Origin: Rhizobiaceae bacterium
GTDB lineage: Bacteria > Pseudomonadota > Alphaproteobacteria > Rhizobiales > Rhizobiaceae
NCBI GenBank assembly: GCA_028279875.1
Contig: JANQMU010000042.1
Location: 45,131-109,130, forward strand
Length of the DNA: 64,000 nt
Reading direction: 5' to 3'
Part shown: positions 1 through 10,974 of the stretch, in pieces
Layout of the letters: every line of letters starts with the position of its first letter
Position numbering within the stretch: the first letter of the stretch is position 1
Made by a program: the position numbers and the translations under genes
Notes under the pieces: model-generated
What the model was told of the DNA's origin: nothing
Databases searched by the model: none
The model's input: the letters and a program-made list of their open reading frames with translations, nothing else

Positions 1-269
1 CGGTGGCTGATGCCATCGGCCAGCGCCTGAAACGCCTGTCGGACACGGTCCAGGTGCTGTCGGTCACCCATGCGCCGCAGGTGGCGGCCCGTGCATCGAC
101 CCATCTTCTGATCGCCAAGGGCGCCAAGGCCAAGGAGTCGCTGACGACGCGGGTGCGGACCATGGACGATGAGTCGCGGCAGGAGGAGATCGCCCGCATG
201 CTTGCCGGCGCAACGATAACAGATGAAGCCCGCGCGGCGGCCGGTCGGCTGCTGTCGGAAGATGTCTGA
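1..269 (+). CDS. recN: DNA repair protein RecN, C-terminal fragment
   Basis: This is the last 89 codons of RecN, an SMC-like ATPase that binds DNA ends in recombinational double-strand break repair. The 5' part lies outside the window. The reading frame is open from base 3. It shows the end of the ATPase head: a helix reading ADAIGQRLKRLS, then QVLSVTHAPQVAA, which carries the conserved switch histidine of ABC/SMC heads. The ending EEIARMLAGATITDEARAAA is the usual RecN tail. ligA starts 18 bases downstream, the standard alphaproteobacterial arrangement, so the two are probably co-transcribed. Confidence 0.93.
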   Translation, partial: VADAIGQRLKRLSDTVQVLSVTHAPQVAARASTHLLIAKGAKAKESLTTRVRTMDDESRQEEIARMLAGATITDEARAAAGRLLSEDV

Positions 270-281
270 GTCCCGGGGTAA

Positions 282-2429
<2,148 letters not shown>

Positions 2430-2442
2430 TCAATATTTTTGA

Positions 2443-2488
2443 CCGCTCCATAAGCGGGATTCGCGTGACAGGTCAACATTGCTGACCT
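2443..2488 (+). promoter_or_regulatory. two small inverted repeats between ligA and azlC
   Basis: CCGCT (2443-2447) pairs with AGCGG (2453-2457), and AGGTCA (2470-2475) pairs with TGACCT (2483-2488) across 7 bases. Neither is followed by a T-run, so a Rho-independent terminator is unlikely. The second, about 50 bases before the azlC start, has the shape of a dimeric regulator site. The operator role is inference. Confidence 0.3.
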
Positions 2489-2540
2489 AAATTGCGCTCT
2501 TTGCCGCCATGACCGTCCATCCGACTTCGGAGTTTGCTCC

Positions 2541-3269
2541 ATGCCGATGATCAGTGCCGACTTCCGCCAGGGCATGCGCGATTCCGTGCCGGTGCTGATC
2601 GGTGTCGCGCCGTTCGGGCTGCTGTTCGGTGCGCTGGCGGTTGAAAACGGCCTGGATATCGTCGAGGCGACCTTGATGAGCGCGCTGATCTTCGGCGGCG
2701 CCAGCCAGATGGTCGGGATCGATCTGTTCGGGACGCGCATTGCGCCCTGGATGATCGTCTTGTCGATTTTCGCCGTCAATTTCAGGCATGTCCTGTACTC
2801 GGCCTCGCTGGGGCCGAAGCTGGTCCGCTACAGCGGATTGCAAAAGGCGGTCGCGTTTTTCTTTCTGACCGATGTCCATTATTCAGCGGCGGAGCGGCGC
2901 CACGAACTGGGCCTCCCGTTCCGTTTCGGCTGGTATATGGGCCTGACCATTCCGCTCTACGTCATCTGGATCGTGGAGACGGCCATCGGCGGGCTTTTCG
3001 GACGACTGATCACCAACCCGCAATCCTTTGGCATCGACATGCTTCTGCCGGTCTATTTCCTGGGCATCGTGGTGGGGTTCCGACGACGGCGAAACTGGCT
3101 TCCGGTGGTCATTGCCAGCGGCCTGGCTTCGCTGTTTGCCTATGTCACCATCGGGTCGCCCTGGCATGTCAGCATCGGCGCCGTCGCCGGCGTGTCGTTC
3201 GCTGCGCTGATCGCCGGGGATCAACCGGTTGTCGAACCCGAGGTCAATGAAGCGGAAGAGATCACCTGA
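2541..3269 (+). CDS. azlC: AzlC family branched-chain amino acid exporter, large subunit
   Basis: AzlC-type inner-membrane protein of 242 aa. With AzlD it forms an exporter for branched-chain or related amino acids. The N-terminus FRQGMRDSVPVLIGVAPFGLLFG and the segment LIFGGASQMVGIDLF are family hallmarks. About seven hydrophobic segments follow, and the tail is short and acidic. The TGA stop shares its A with the azlD ATG (TGATG), so the two genes are translationally coupled. The upstream intergenic region has a short palindrome that could be an operator. Confidence 0.93.
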   Translation: MPMISADFRQGMRDSVPVLIGVAPFGLLFGALAVENGLDIVEATLMSALIFGGASQMVGIDLFGTRIAPWMIVLSIFAVNFRHVLYSASLGPKLVRYSGLQKAVAFFFLTDVHYSAAERRHELGLPFRFGWYMGLTIPLYVIWIVETAIGGLFGRLITNPQSFGIDMLLPVYFLGIVVGFRRRRNWLPVVIASGLASLFAYVTIGSPWHVSIGAVAGVSFAALIAGDQPVVEPEVNEAEEIT

Positions 3270-3583
3270 TGGAATTGCTTTTCAACATTCCAAATATCTA
3301 CTGGGTCATCGTGGCGGGCGCAGCAGCCACCTATGCGACGCGCTTCGGCGGATATCTGGTCGTCTCGCGTTTCGAGAACATTCCGCCGCGCATCAATGCG
3401 GCGCTGGACGCCGTACCCGCGGCCGTCCTGACGACACTTGTCGCCCCGGCTCTGGTGTCGCTCGGCTGGGCCGAGGCTGCAACGCTCTGTGTCGCCGGCC
3501 TTGTGGCGCTGCGCTACAGCCTGTCCGTCACACTCGTCGCCGGCGGGGCGGCGATCATCCTGTTGCGGGCTCTGGGAGGTTAG
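3269..3583 (+). CDS. azlD: AzlD family small subunit of amino acid exporter
   Basis: This is a 104-aa membrane protein with about four hydrophobic segments, the usual size for AzlD. The motif AATYATRFGGYLVVSRF followed by PPRINAALDAVPAAVL is characteristic. It is the obligate small partner of AzlC and overlaps the azlC stop by one base. No terminator is visible after the stop. The sequence downstream becomes AT-richer and leads into the accessory island. Confidence 0.92.
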   Translation: MELLFNIPNIYWVIVAGAAATYATRFGGYLVVSRFENIPPRINAALDAVPAAVLTTLVAPALVSLGWAEAATLCVAGLVALRYSLSVTLVAGGAAIILLRALGG

Positions 3584-4027
3584 AGCGTCGAGTTGAAATA
3601 GGAGTCTGCAGCGACTTCTTGTGCCCTCAAACTCCGCTTGCGGTTTTCCAATACCAGTACGCCTGACTGACCCAACACTATAGGTGTCGCCAACCGCAGC
3701 CCGCTTCCAGCCATTCCGGGACGTTGAGCAAGGAAGCGGGTGATCACAGAACGCTCCAGCCAGACTGTATTCCAGATGTGTGTTCGAGACGGAAGCCGTG
3801 AGCATGGGGTGGCGACCTTACGAACTCCGGTGATTTGCTGGTAGTGCGTGATTTTTTCTACAACCCTTGCGCTACACATAGCAGTCTTTTGAAGTTACTC
3901 TTCAAACACTGAGTTTATGAAGAGAGGGGTTGCTGCAGAAATACAATCAGAAAATAGACTATTCACGAATGAATCACGATGGATGTGGCTTTAGTCTGCT
4001 ACATGACAAAACACGGGAGATATATTC
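3584..4027. other. 444-base intergenic region at the left edge of the island
   Basis: No convincing gene is visible. One minus-strand frame of 99 codons (3580-3879) lacks a credible start signal and any recognisable family. G+C drops towards 3840-4020. The region contains a short inverted repeat (3888-3906) ahead of the haloperoxidase-like gene. The stretch 3643-3673 resembles 13533-13562 near the other end of the island at 22 of about 31 positions. Confidence 0.5.
3888..3906 (+). promoter_or_regulatory. inverted repeat TTTGAAG-N5-CTTCAAA
   Basis: This is a perfect 7-base inverted repeat with a 5-base spacer (TTACT), about 120 bases upstream of the start at 4028. Its symmetry and AT-rich surroundings fit a regulator binding site for the haloperoxidase-subtilase operon. 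No T-run follows, so it is not a typical terminator. The function is inference. Confidence 0.3.
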
Positions 4028-5191
4028 ATGGTGAGCGTTGCTGGAAGTCACGGTGGGGGATTAGCCGGAAGCCATGGCGGAGGATTGGCTGGAAGCCATG
4101 GCGGAGGATTGGCTGGAAGCCATGGTGGGGGATTGGCTGGAAGCCACGGCGGCGGTCTTGCTGGCAGCCACGGAGGCCAACATGCCGGAAGTCCGGGTTC
4201 GGCTCTGTTATCACATGCGTTGGCAGTTACTCACGACGCGACGACAGGCTATTGGCGGCCAGACCCGGCAAATATTGAAGATCCACCCGTGCCAAGTCAC
4301 CTCAACAGCCTGGAATATCTTTCTCCGGCACGCCGCGGCCAGATTCTCCTTGGGGGGCTCATGGGTCGCTTTCGCGTCAAACCAAGCAGATATAATCGTG
4401 ATGGCCTCGCCCGCAAAGCGTCAGTTAGGCTTGATGGGAGGAAGATCGGCGCCGTTGAAGCACCCGCTTTAACAACCCTCAAAACGCAGCTTGCCTGGGT
4501 CCGCAATTATGCAGACCTCCGTGACGATCGGATTGCGGAAATCACCATCCAGACCGGGGATGTGCTGTCGTTTTTCGGGGCGGTTTCCTTGCTCAACCTA
4601 TCTCGCAGGCAAAAGACCCTTGAGCTGCTTTCAATCGTACAATCGCTCGCGGTTTATCTTGAAATGCAGGTGAAACACCATTGCTGGTCACCCAGACCCA
4701 TAGACTTTGCCGAACAGGTACAGCCTGTAATCCAAACTCCAGATCATTCAACTTTTCCATCCGGTCACGCTGTCGAAGCGCATGCCATCGCAACTGTGCT
4801 GCATCGGTTGAAAACCGGGCAATCCGCGAAGAACGGTGCATCACACTCATCACGTCGCCGACCGGCGATGGTGTTCCGGACTGCTCATCGAATTGCGGTC
4901 AACCGAACGATTGCGGGCGTGCATTTTCCGGTCGATTCCGCAGCAGGAGCTCTTCTTGGGTGCATGATTGGAGAGGCTGTTCACAGCATTGCCGTCGGTG
5001 CGCGGCTCTATAAAGCCAGTTACGGGCCGGGATCCAAGGTGTTGCCCGATGAAGACGACTTCGTGTCACACTGGCTGGCTGACGCACTTCCGGAAAGGCC
5101 GAGGGGTCGAAATGTACCGTATAGATTTCATTTGTTCAGCCAGTTCTGGAGCGCAGCCCAGAGTGAGTGGCGGACCGGAGACAACCCATGA
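4028..5191 (+). CDS. vanadium haloperoxidase / PAP2-like protein with N-terminal octapeptide repeats
   Basis: This 387-aa protein has the complete acid phosphatase/vanadium haloperoxidase active site: K216-x6-R223-P224, then P244-S245-G246-H247, then R293-x5-H299-x3-D303. These residues bind phosphate or vanadate. Enzymes with this site are either phosphatases or vanadium-dependent haloperoxidases. The lack of clear transmembrane helices favours a soluble, haloperoxidase-like form, but the substrate cannot be read from sequence. Residues 5-60 are seven units of the octapeptide AGSHGGGL, the last two degenerate. There is no signal peptide. The stop overlaps the next gene (ATGA), so it is coupled to the subtilase. 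G+C is below that of the flanking core genes. Confidence 0.8.
   Translation: MVSVAGSHGGGLAGSHGGGLAGSHGGGLAGSHGGGLAGSHGGGLAGSHGGQHAGSPGSALLSHALAVTHDATTGYWRPDPANIEDPPVPSHLNSLEYLSPARRGQILLGGLMGRFRVKPSRYNRDGLARKASVRLDGRKIGAVEAPALTTLKTQLAWVRNYADLRDDRIAEITIQTGDVLSFFGAVSLLNLSRRQKTLELLSIVQSLAVYLEMQVKHHCWSPRPIDFAEQVQPVIQTPDHSTFPSGHAVEAHAIATVLHRLKTGQSAKNGASHSSRRRPAMVFRTAHRIAVNRTIAGVHFPVDSAAGALLGCMIGEAVHSIAVGARLYKASYGPGSKVLPDEDDFVSHWLADALPERPRGRNVPYRFHLFSQFWSAAQSEWRTGDNP
4040..4207 (+). repeat. 24-base tandem repeat (about 7 units) inside the haloperoxidase-like gene
   Basis: Units of 24 bases, typified by GGAAGCCATGGCGGAGGATT plus four bases, run head to tail. Five encode AGSHGGGL, the sixth AGSHGGQH, and the seventh is degenerate (AGSPGSAL). 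Some neighbouring units are nearly identical at the DNA level, which suggests recent expansion. The unit length is a multiple of three, so gain or loss of copies would keep the frame and only change the length of the Gly/Ser/His-rich arm. Confidence 0.95.
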
Positions 5192-7323
5192 CCGGTCAAT
5201 GGAGTAAATGGAAAAAATTTGAAGGTGCCTTTCCCTATGTCGATTGGTGGGGAAAGCTGGGGCGTGCGTTCGTGAATGATTCAGAAGAAAGCCTCGATCC
5301 CGAAGAGCTTGGCAACCAGATTGCACGGTCCTTTCTGGTGCCGGAACAGAGCCCGCTGGCCAAAGGATGCAAATCAAGCAAACACTGTCGCTACGACACG
5401 TTTGTTCCGATCCCGAACTTCGCCAAGAATGGCGGATTCAAGGATCATATTGAAACTGGCGCGGGTTGGCTGCCGGATCCAGATTTGCTGCCTGAAATTG
5501 CCGACGACACCGTCATCGTCGGGGTCATTGATACCGGTATACCCCTTGGCCACAATCGTTTTCGCCTGGCAGATGGATCGTCGCGGATATTAGCGGCCTG
5601 GCAAATGCTTGCGCCGTGGTCAGGACCAGATGGGCTGGAACAGGAATATCTTCCTTTCGGCCGTGAGTTTTATCAATGCGGTCTTGATGTTCTGCTTCGA
5701 CGCCATAGTGGCGGAAACCTCCGCGGTTGGCTTGACGAAAACAGCTTCAATACGGCAACAGGCGTAGTCAACATGAAACACATGCTGGGCCATCGCGAGG
5801 CAGCCGGGCGTTATTCCCACGGTGCGCATGTTCTTGACGCAGCGGCGGGTGTAGATCCGTTTGATCCTGGCGAGGATGTCGATTTCCTCGAGCGTGTGAA
5901 GATCATTGCGGTGAACATCCCAAGCAGCACGACCTTTGGCGCATCGGGTACGTTTCTCGATCAGTTCATGATCTACGCCATTCAACGCATTTCAGACCTG
6001 GCGGATGCAATCTGGCAAAAGAACCATCCAGATGCTGTAGCTGGCGATCGACGCGGATATCCTGTTGTCATGAACGTGTCATTTGGAAAACAGGCTGGTT
6101 CGAAAACGACCGTCGACAAATTCCCGGCAACCCTCCGCAACTTCAAGGATGGTCGGGAGCATGCGGAAAGGGATAGGCTGGAGCCTGTCTATTTTGTCAT
6201 GCCGGCCGGCAATGACAATCTGGATCGCTGCAATGCCTATTTGGAGCCGAAAGGCCGGTCGACGATGACTTTGGATTGGCGCATTCTTCCGGATGACCGG
6301 TCGTCCAACTACGTGGAAATCTGGACCCGGGAGAATTTTGCCGGGTCAAACCCGCTCGAGATTGCTGTCATTCCCCCGGGCGGTGATGAAGTCAATTTTC
6401 CTCCCAGCCGCGGCAAAGACGGACATGTCCGGATTTTAAAGGACGGAAGTGCCGGAATATATCTCCAATCGATGGAAGATCCCAGCGTCGCCGACTTCAA
6501 AAAGTTCCGTTATGTGGTCTGCATCGCACCAACAGTGCAATCCGAAAGCGACAATGCATTGGCGCGGGCCGGCGTCTGGAAAATAGTCGTTCGAAACAGA
6601 CTGCGCAGCCAGGTCCAGTGCGTGGTCTCAGTTCAGACGGATCAGAAGATTCTGCCAGGCGGCGGCATTAACCTCAGGTCCTATTTTGACGACGAGGGGT
6701 ATCGGAAGTACACGGATGAGGGCCGTCTCGTGGAAAGCTACAGCTATCCGGATAGTCGGGCGACCAATATGGATGTACAGGCAAACACACCGGTACGTCG
6801 GCATGGCACCATGAATTCATCAGCGGCTCACGAATATGTCGCGCGGGTCGGAGGGTATCGGGCATCGGACGGAAAGCCCGCATCCTATTCTTCTACGGGG
6901 CGGGGACCTGTGCGCGAAGACAGAAGGGATGATGGAACGAATCTTGGTTCCTCCAAGGCAGGTGGGCGGGCACTGGCGCCAACAGCAAGCTTGCCGACCG
7001 ATGATGGACCGGCCCATTTCGGAATACTGTCTGCAGGTGCGGCGAACGGTTCGGTAATTGCGATGCAGGGGACCAGTTTTGCTTCTTCGCAGGCAACGCG
7101 CCTCGTTGTGAAATCGGTTCTCAAAGATCCGGATTCCGGACTGACGGAAAATCAGCGGCTTTTCTTTGCCGCTAAAGCTTCGGAAGCAGAGGACAAGAAA
7201 AGGCGCAGGGTTCGTACGCCGCCCTACCATGCAGGCAAATATCAAAATGAGCTTATTGAGGTGCTTGGCGGTGGTCGAATTCCAAGTCCGCTTAAACCCA
7301 GGGTGAACCGCACTGGTTGTTAA
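5188..7323 (+). CDS. S8 (subtilisin-like) serine peptidase without signal peptide
   Basis: This 711-aa subtilase has all catalytic elements: Asp115 in GVIDTG, His211 in YSHGAH, oxyanion Asn342 in PAGNDN and Ser630 in GTSFAS. The Asn-Ser spacing (about 290 residues) is much longer than in simple subtilisins, so a large domain is inserted there. No signal peptide, Tat motif or membrane helix is seen, which suggests an intracellular enzyme or non-classical export. I chose the ATG at 5188 over a GTG at 5167 because it overlaps the upstream stop (ATGA) and has a GGAG 7 bases before it. The coupling implies stoichiometric expression with the haloperoxidase-like protein. The substrate is unknown. 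Confidence 0.85.
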   Translation: MTGQWSKWKKFEGAFPYVDWWGKLGRAFVNDSEESLDPEELGNQIARSFLVPEQSPLAKGCKSSKHCRYDTFVPIPNFAKNGGFKDHIETGAGWLPDPDLLPEIADDTVIVGVIDTGIPLGHNRFRLADGSSRILAAWQMLAPWSGPDGLEQEYLPFGREFYQCGLDVLLRRHSGGNLRGWLDENSFNTATGVVNMKHMLGHREAAGRYSHGAHVLDAAAGVDPFDPGEDVDFLERVKIIAVNIPSSTTFGASGTFLDQFMIYAIQRISDLADAIWQKNHPDAVAGDRRGYPVVMNVSFGKQAGSKTTVDKFPATLRNFKDGREHAERDRLEPVYFVMPAGNDNLDRCNAYLEPKGRSTMTLDWRILPDDRSSNYVEIWTRENFAGSNPLEIAVIPPGGDEVNFPPSRGKDGHVRILKDGSAGIYLQSMEDPSVADFKKFRYVVCIAPTVQSESDNALARAGVWKIVVRNRLRSQVQCVVSVQTDQKILPGGGINLRSYFDDEGYRKYTDEGRLVESYSYPDSRATNMDVQANTPVRRHGTMNSSAAHEYVARVGGYRASDGKPASYSSTGRGPVREDRRDDGTNLGSSKAGGRALAPTASLPTDDGPAHFGILSAGAANGSVIAMQGTSFASSQATRLVVKSVLKDPDSGLTENQRLFFAAKASEAEDKKRRRVRTPPYHAGKYQNELIEVLGGGRIPSPLKPRVNRTGC

Positions 7324-7373
7324 TCATGTCCTGCAGTTCATGCGGGGACCGTTGAACACGTCAGCCGGGATAT

Positions 7374-9341
7374 TCAATGTTCCACATCCGGCAGTCGTTC
7401 CAACCCCAGAGACCGGATGACGCTGGCAGGATAGGCGGGATCATCGCGAATCCTGGACATGGAAAAATCCGGCTCCAGGCGGCGTAGTTTTGTCAATGTG
7501 TCAAACGCCCCCTCGCGGTCTCCATTGTGCAGTTGCAGGGCGTATAAATGGCGCAGCGGCGGACGAGAGTTCGGTGCAAGAATGGCGGCACGTTTGGCAG
7601 CGTTGATGGCCTCGGCGAACCTCCCGACGCTCATGGCTGCAAGGCAATATCTCAGGTTTGAAAATGGTTGCAGGGAGGTGTTTTGAAGCTGCGTTTTGGC
7701 ACGTCTGGCGGACAGAAATGCCTCTTTGGCCCGGCCGCGTCGCAATTCGAGTGCCCCTAGACTCGCGTGGGCGTAGCCGGTGCCGGCATCCATTTCCAAT
7801 GCGATTTTCGCATAGGACAAAGCGGTCTGAGCATCTTCAAACACCAGATCATGTACATCGGCAAGGAACGCCATGACGATCGCGCTTTCAGCGCCTGAGG
7901 ATAATGCCTCGCTCGATAAGAATTTGGCCTCCTCTTTGGTTTCTTCAATCTCGGACCCTGTCTGTTCTACCGCGAGGTAAGCTTTTGCCAGAGCTCTCAG
8001 AGCCGGCCGGGATGCATGCGGATCGATCTCATGGGCATGCGCCAACAATTTGTCCGCTTGTCTGACGAGCGCCGCGTCGAAACTGAAAACTTTCTGCAGC
8101 GCTTCAGCGGCCATGGCGTTGGCAATTGCAGCCTCCCCGGCCAAGTCAGTGCAAGCTGCAACCGCCTCGGTTGCCTCCAGTGCCAGCGAAGCCCCGGCAT
8201 CTATGGCGGCCAGTTCATCGGCAGCGTCAAAGGAGAGTCTTCGCGACCAGAAAAACCGTCCGGATGGCTCGTGGGTCAAGCGAGCGAGGACCATCATTTT
8301 GTCGTCGTTTTCGGTAACGTAGATGACGCACCGAGTTCCCGGCGCGACAACAGAGCATACCGGCCGTCCGTAATGTTCCAAAACGCTTATGCGTGCATGA
8401 CCAACGGCGGTGCGGCTCAACTGCGCCTTGATAGACTCGGCAACGAAAGCTTCTAGCCCTTCTGTAGAGGAAACAGATTCAGCCCATAAAATCGGGGGCA
8501 TATTCTCAACTGTATCGTCCGCGGCCGCGTTGGCATTGGTTTCAAGAATTTGACGCGAGACTGAAGTGGATTGCGGCGAGGCAGCGCTTTCAAACTGACC
8601 GCTCTTTATCTTGGAGATAAGTGCCTGGGTTGCCTCGTCGGGCTCCATGTCGTGTTCTTCGTCCAACAGGTCCCACAGCAGTTTGTATTGACTTAAAGCT
8701 GCAGCGATGTTGCCAACAGAGGCGTAATGAGAGATGAGCTGGCGGTGAGCAAGTTCATGGGCAGGGTCCACGTGAAGTAACGCTTCCGCGGTTTCTTTGA
8801 CTTTACTGGTCGGGGCGGTCGCAAGTCGGCGTCCCAGCTCTTCGATGATCCTGTTATGCCAATTGACGCGCACGCCCTGCAGCCACGTGGTGAAGGACTG
8901 GTCCAGCGATTCGAACCCATAAAGCATATCTTTTGGATCGCCTCTGGCTTCAGCCAAAGGAACTGGAAGGTCGCCTGCTTCGAGCTGGGACATCATGTCG
9001 AAGAGATCAACGTCGATGCGGTCTGCTTGCAATAGAACATCTCTGCGATCGGTCTGAAAACCTTCAAATCCGATGTCGCGGAACATGGCGCGCAACTGTT
9101 TCAGCGTCTGCCTCAGCGAAGCACGTGCACGTTCTTCATCTCTTTCACTCCAGAGCAGCCCGGCGAGACGTTCCCGACTTTCGAATTTGCTGCGAGTTAG
9201 AACCAGATATGAAATCAAGGCACACGCCTTCTGGTTGACAAGGTGAACCTTGTTTCCTTCGGAGTCCTGCAGGTTGAATCCGCCAAGAACAGAGAGGCGT
9301 ATTCTTGGTTCTGTGAAATTCCCCTCGACTGAATTTGGCAT
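7374..9341 (-). CDS. SARP/BTAD-type transcriptional regulator with TPR-like C-terminus
   Basis: This 655-aa regulator has an OmpR-like winged helix at about 14-100 (LSVLGGFNLQDSEGNKV, LAGLLWSERDEERARASLRQ) followed by a bacterial transcriptional activation domain at about 105-255. This is the arrangement of Streptomyces SARP proteins. A middle domain (about 290-420) resembles the TolB/FlgO-like region seen in proteobacterial members. The C-terminal 220 residues are helical repeats of TPR type (AYLAVEQTGSE, GYAHASLGALELRRGRAKEA). There is no NB-ARC ATPase. It converges on the subtilase gene with a 50-base gap and probably controls the island, which is inference from position. Confidence 0.82.
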   Translation of the reverse strand: MPNSVEGNFTEPRIRLSVLGGFNLQDSEGNKVHLVNQKACALISYLVLTRSKFESRERLAGLLWSERDEERARASLRQTLKQLRAMFRDIGFEGFQTDRRDVLLQADRIDVDLFDMMSQLEAGDLPVPLAEARGDPKDMLYGFESLDQSFTTWLQGVRVNWHNRIIEELGRRLATAPTSKVKETAEALLHVDPAHELAHRQLISHYASVGNIAAALSQYKLLWDLLDEEHDMEPDEATQALISKIKSGQFESAASPQSTSVSRQILETNANAAADDTVENMPPILWAESVSSTEGLEAFVAESIKAQLSRTAVGHARISVLEHYGRPVCSVVAPGTRCVIYVTENDDKMMVLARLTHEPSGRFFWSRRLSFDAADELAAIDAGASLALEATEAVAACTDLAGEAAIANAMAAEALQKVFSFDAALVRQADKLLAHAHEIDPHASRPALRALAKAYLAVEQTGSEIEETKEEAKFLSSEALSSGAESAIVMAFLADVHDLVFEDAQTALSYAKIALEMDAGTGYAHASLGALELRRGRAKEAFLSARRAKTQLQNTSLQPFSNLRYCLAAMSVGRFAEAINAAKRAAILAPNSRPPLRHLYALQLHNGDREGAFDTLTKLRRLEPDFSMSRIRDDPAYPASVIRSLGLERLPDVEH

Positions 9342-10311
9342 TGTTCACCCCGACCAATCCCGAAGCCGAGACTGTCACCCCAAACTAACTTCGTCGTTCA
9401 TTATGGACATGTTTTTGCGCTGTTATCAATTTTGTACGGTATCGCCAATACGTATCTAGGTTGAGATTGATACACTCGATTCCGCCTCAAGATGAGAAAT
9501 GCGGCAATTGATCACCATTCATTCGAGCGTTCGATCAAAACGCTGCATGTGCTTCCATCCCATTAAAATCATCCCTCCGACAAGGCCAGTAAAGCACAGC
9601 ACTCGGATGGTGGCAGAACAATGCAAGTCGGCGCAAATTATGACGGTACTGCAGCAGGTTGAGGAGCTTTTCGGATAGAGCTTTGTCCCGATGAATGCGC
9701 TCTACAGGCTTGTCCTTGCCGATCCGGCCTTTTTCGGCGAAGCCGGTGTCGCCATAGATTGAGGAGCACACAAACCGAATGACGCAAACCGGAAATCGTT
9801 GCTGTGGATGACGTTTGAGGAGTTGATGGCGATCCGGAAACGGAAAAGACGATTCCCGTGAAAGCTGCGTATGTAAGCTTTTAAGCGGTACTTGCCAGTT
9901 CGCGAGCGTAGTGTATCCACGCTATTGTCGCCGGGGTGCTGGCACGCTGCTCCTTCTTCAACACTGATCACGCTGGGAGCGTCCGGAATTCGATTGTGAG
10001 GACAATCAGGAACTGAGTCGGTGCCAGTGATGCTCTATTTTCGTGACCGAATCGTGTGCGTCTTGGGAAGACGGAAGTTGCTCAGTGTTCAATTCCAGGT
10101 TTTGGGGCAAACCGCTGAACGACGTGGTCCCACCTCGATCAATGTCCGCTCTTTTTTCCGCGATGGTTAAATCAGCTTCTGGAACGGCCCATAAGAGCCA
10201 GCGAAATACCGTTCGGTGCCGCGGAATTTCAGCCAAGTCCAAGTACCTTGTTTGCTTGGCCGGTTTCACGTCCACAGCACCGATGTCCGGTTTGCGGCCT
10301 TTGTCCGATTG
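9342..10311. other. 970-base region without a convincing gene
   Basis: The 9380-9500 part is AT-rich and probably contains the promoter of the minus-strand SARP-type gene. The rest has only short frames (77-115 codons) on both strands with no good Shine-Dalgarno sequence, no biased third positions and no recognisable motif. A minus-strand frame around 9535-9771 (KDKPVERIHRDKALSEKLL) could be a decayed gene, but I cannot assign it. No terminal inverted repeats were noticed. Confidence 0.4.
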
Positions 10312-10929
10312 CTATGATGCTGGCCAGCGATATCCAAGCAGGCGGCTATCTGAATATGATGAGTAATTGACGGCGTTTTTCTGATTTCCGCCGAGCACCA
10401 GGATATGATTGCCCTGAAGGCTATCGAAAAAGCCCACATGGCCTGTCCAGGAATGGGGCGGTCTTGAGAAAATGACGATGCACCCCTTTCTGGGATGCGA
10501 GATCTTTTCACCCCACTGCAGCCAGGATCGGGCGGCGGCACTGTCGGTGCCCTGCCTGCCGGATTTTTCGATGCACCAGTTGACAAAAGATGAACACCAA
10601 GGCGTCTCATCATCGGTCGCTTTCAAGGACGTTGAGTCGTGGTACTCGATGATTTTCGGGTTGTGCTCAGAGCCTGCTATTTCGGTTTCGCCCAACTCAT
10701 TCTGGGCGATCGAAAACCAGGGGCAATCACCGGCCGCGCCATTCCCAGGTGCATCAAGGGTCCCGTTTGACCCGTTTTGCGAAGGAATGTTTATTGACTG
10801 TCCAACATGAATAATGTCGGGGTCGCTGATATGCGGGTTGATTGCCAGCAAGGCATTCAGTGACGTCCCAAATCTGGTGGAAATCCCGTGCATCGTATCG
10901 CCGGATCTGACTACGTAAATCTGAGGCAT
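10312..10929 (-). CDS. LysM plus TIGR02594 (CHAP/NlpC-like) cell-wall enzyme
   Basis: This 205-aa protein has an N-terminal LysM module at about 3-49 (YVVRSGDTMHGISTRFGTSL, ending VGQSINIP) that binds peptidoglycan. A linker is followed by a TIGR02594-type cysteine amidase/peptidase domain at about 70-203. Candidate catalytic residues are Cys112 in TPWCSSFVNW and His164 in WTGHVGFF. The family is common in prophages and secretion loci. No signal peptide is visible, so export would need another route. The start is supported by GGGAGA just upstream. It is the last gene of the minus-strand island cluster. Confidence 0.85.
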   Translation of the reverse strand: MPQIYVVRSGDTMHGISTRFGTSLNALLAINPHISDPDIIHVGQSINIPSQNGSNGTLDAPGNGAAGDCPWFSIAQNELGETEIAGSEHNPKIIEYHDSTSLKATDDETPWCSSFVNWCIEKSGRQGTDSAAARSWLQWGEKISHPRKGCIVIFSRPPHSWTGHVGFFDSLQGNHILVLGGNQKNAVNYSSYSDSRLLGYRWPAS

Positions 10930-10974
10930 GATTGTCTCCCTGTTTCGATCGGTTCGAATGGTTTGAGAACGTGG

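Noticed and set aside
3580..3879. 99-codon minus-strand frame after azlD
   Set aside because: It overlaps the end of azlD and has no ribosome site, no codon bias and no family resemblance.
4040..4207. possible CRISPR array
   Set aside because: Repeats are directly adjacent with no spacers and encode an in-frame octapeptide, so it is a coding minisatellite.
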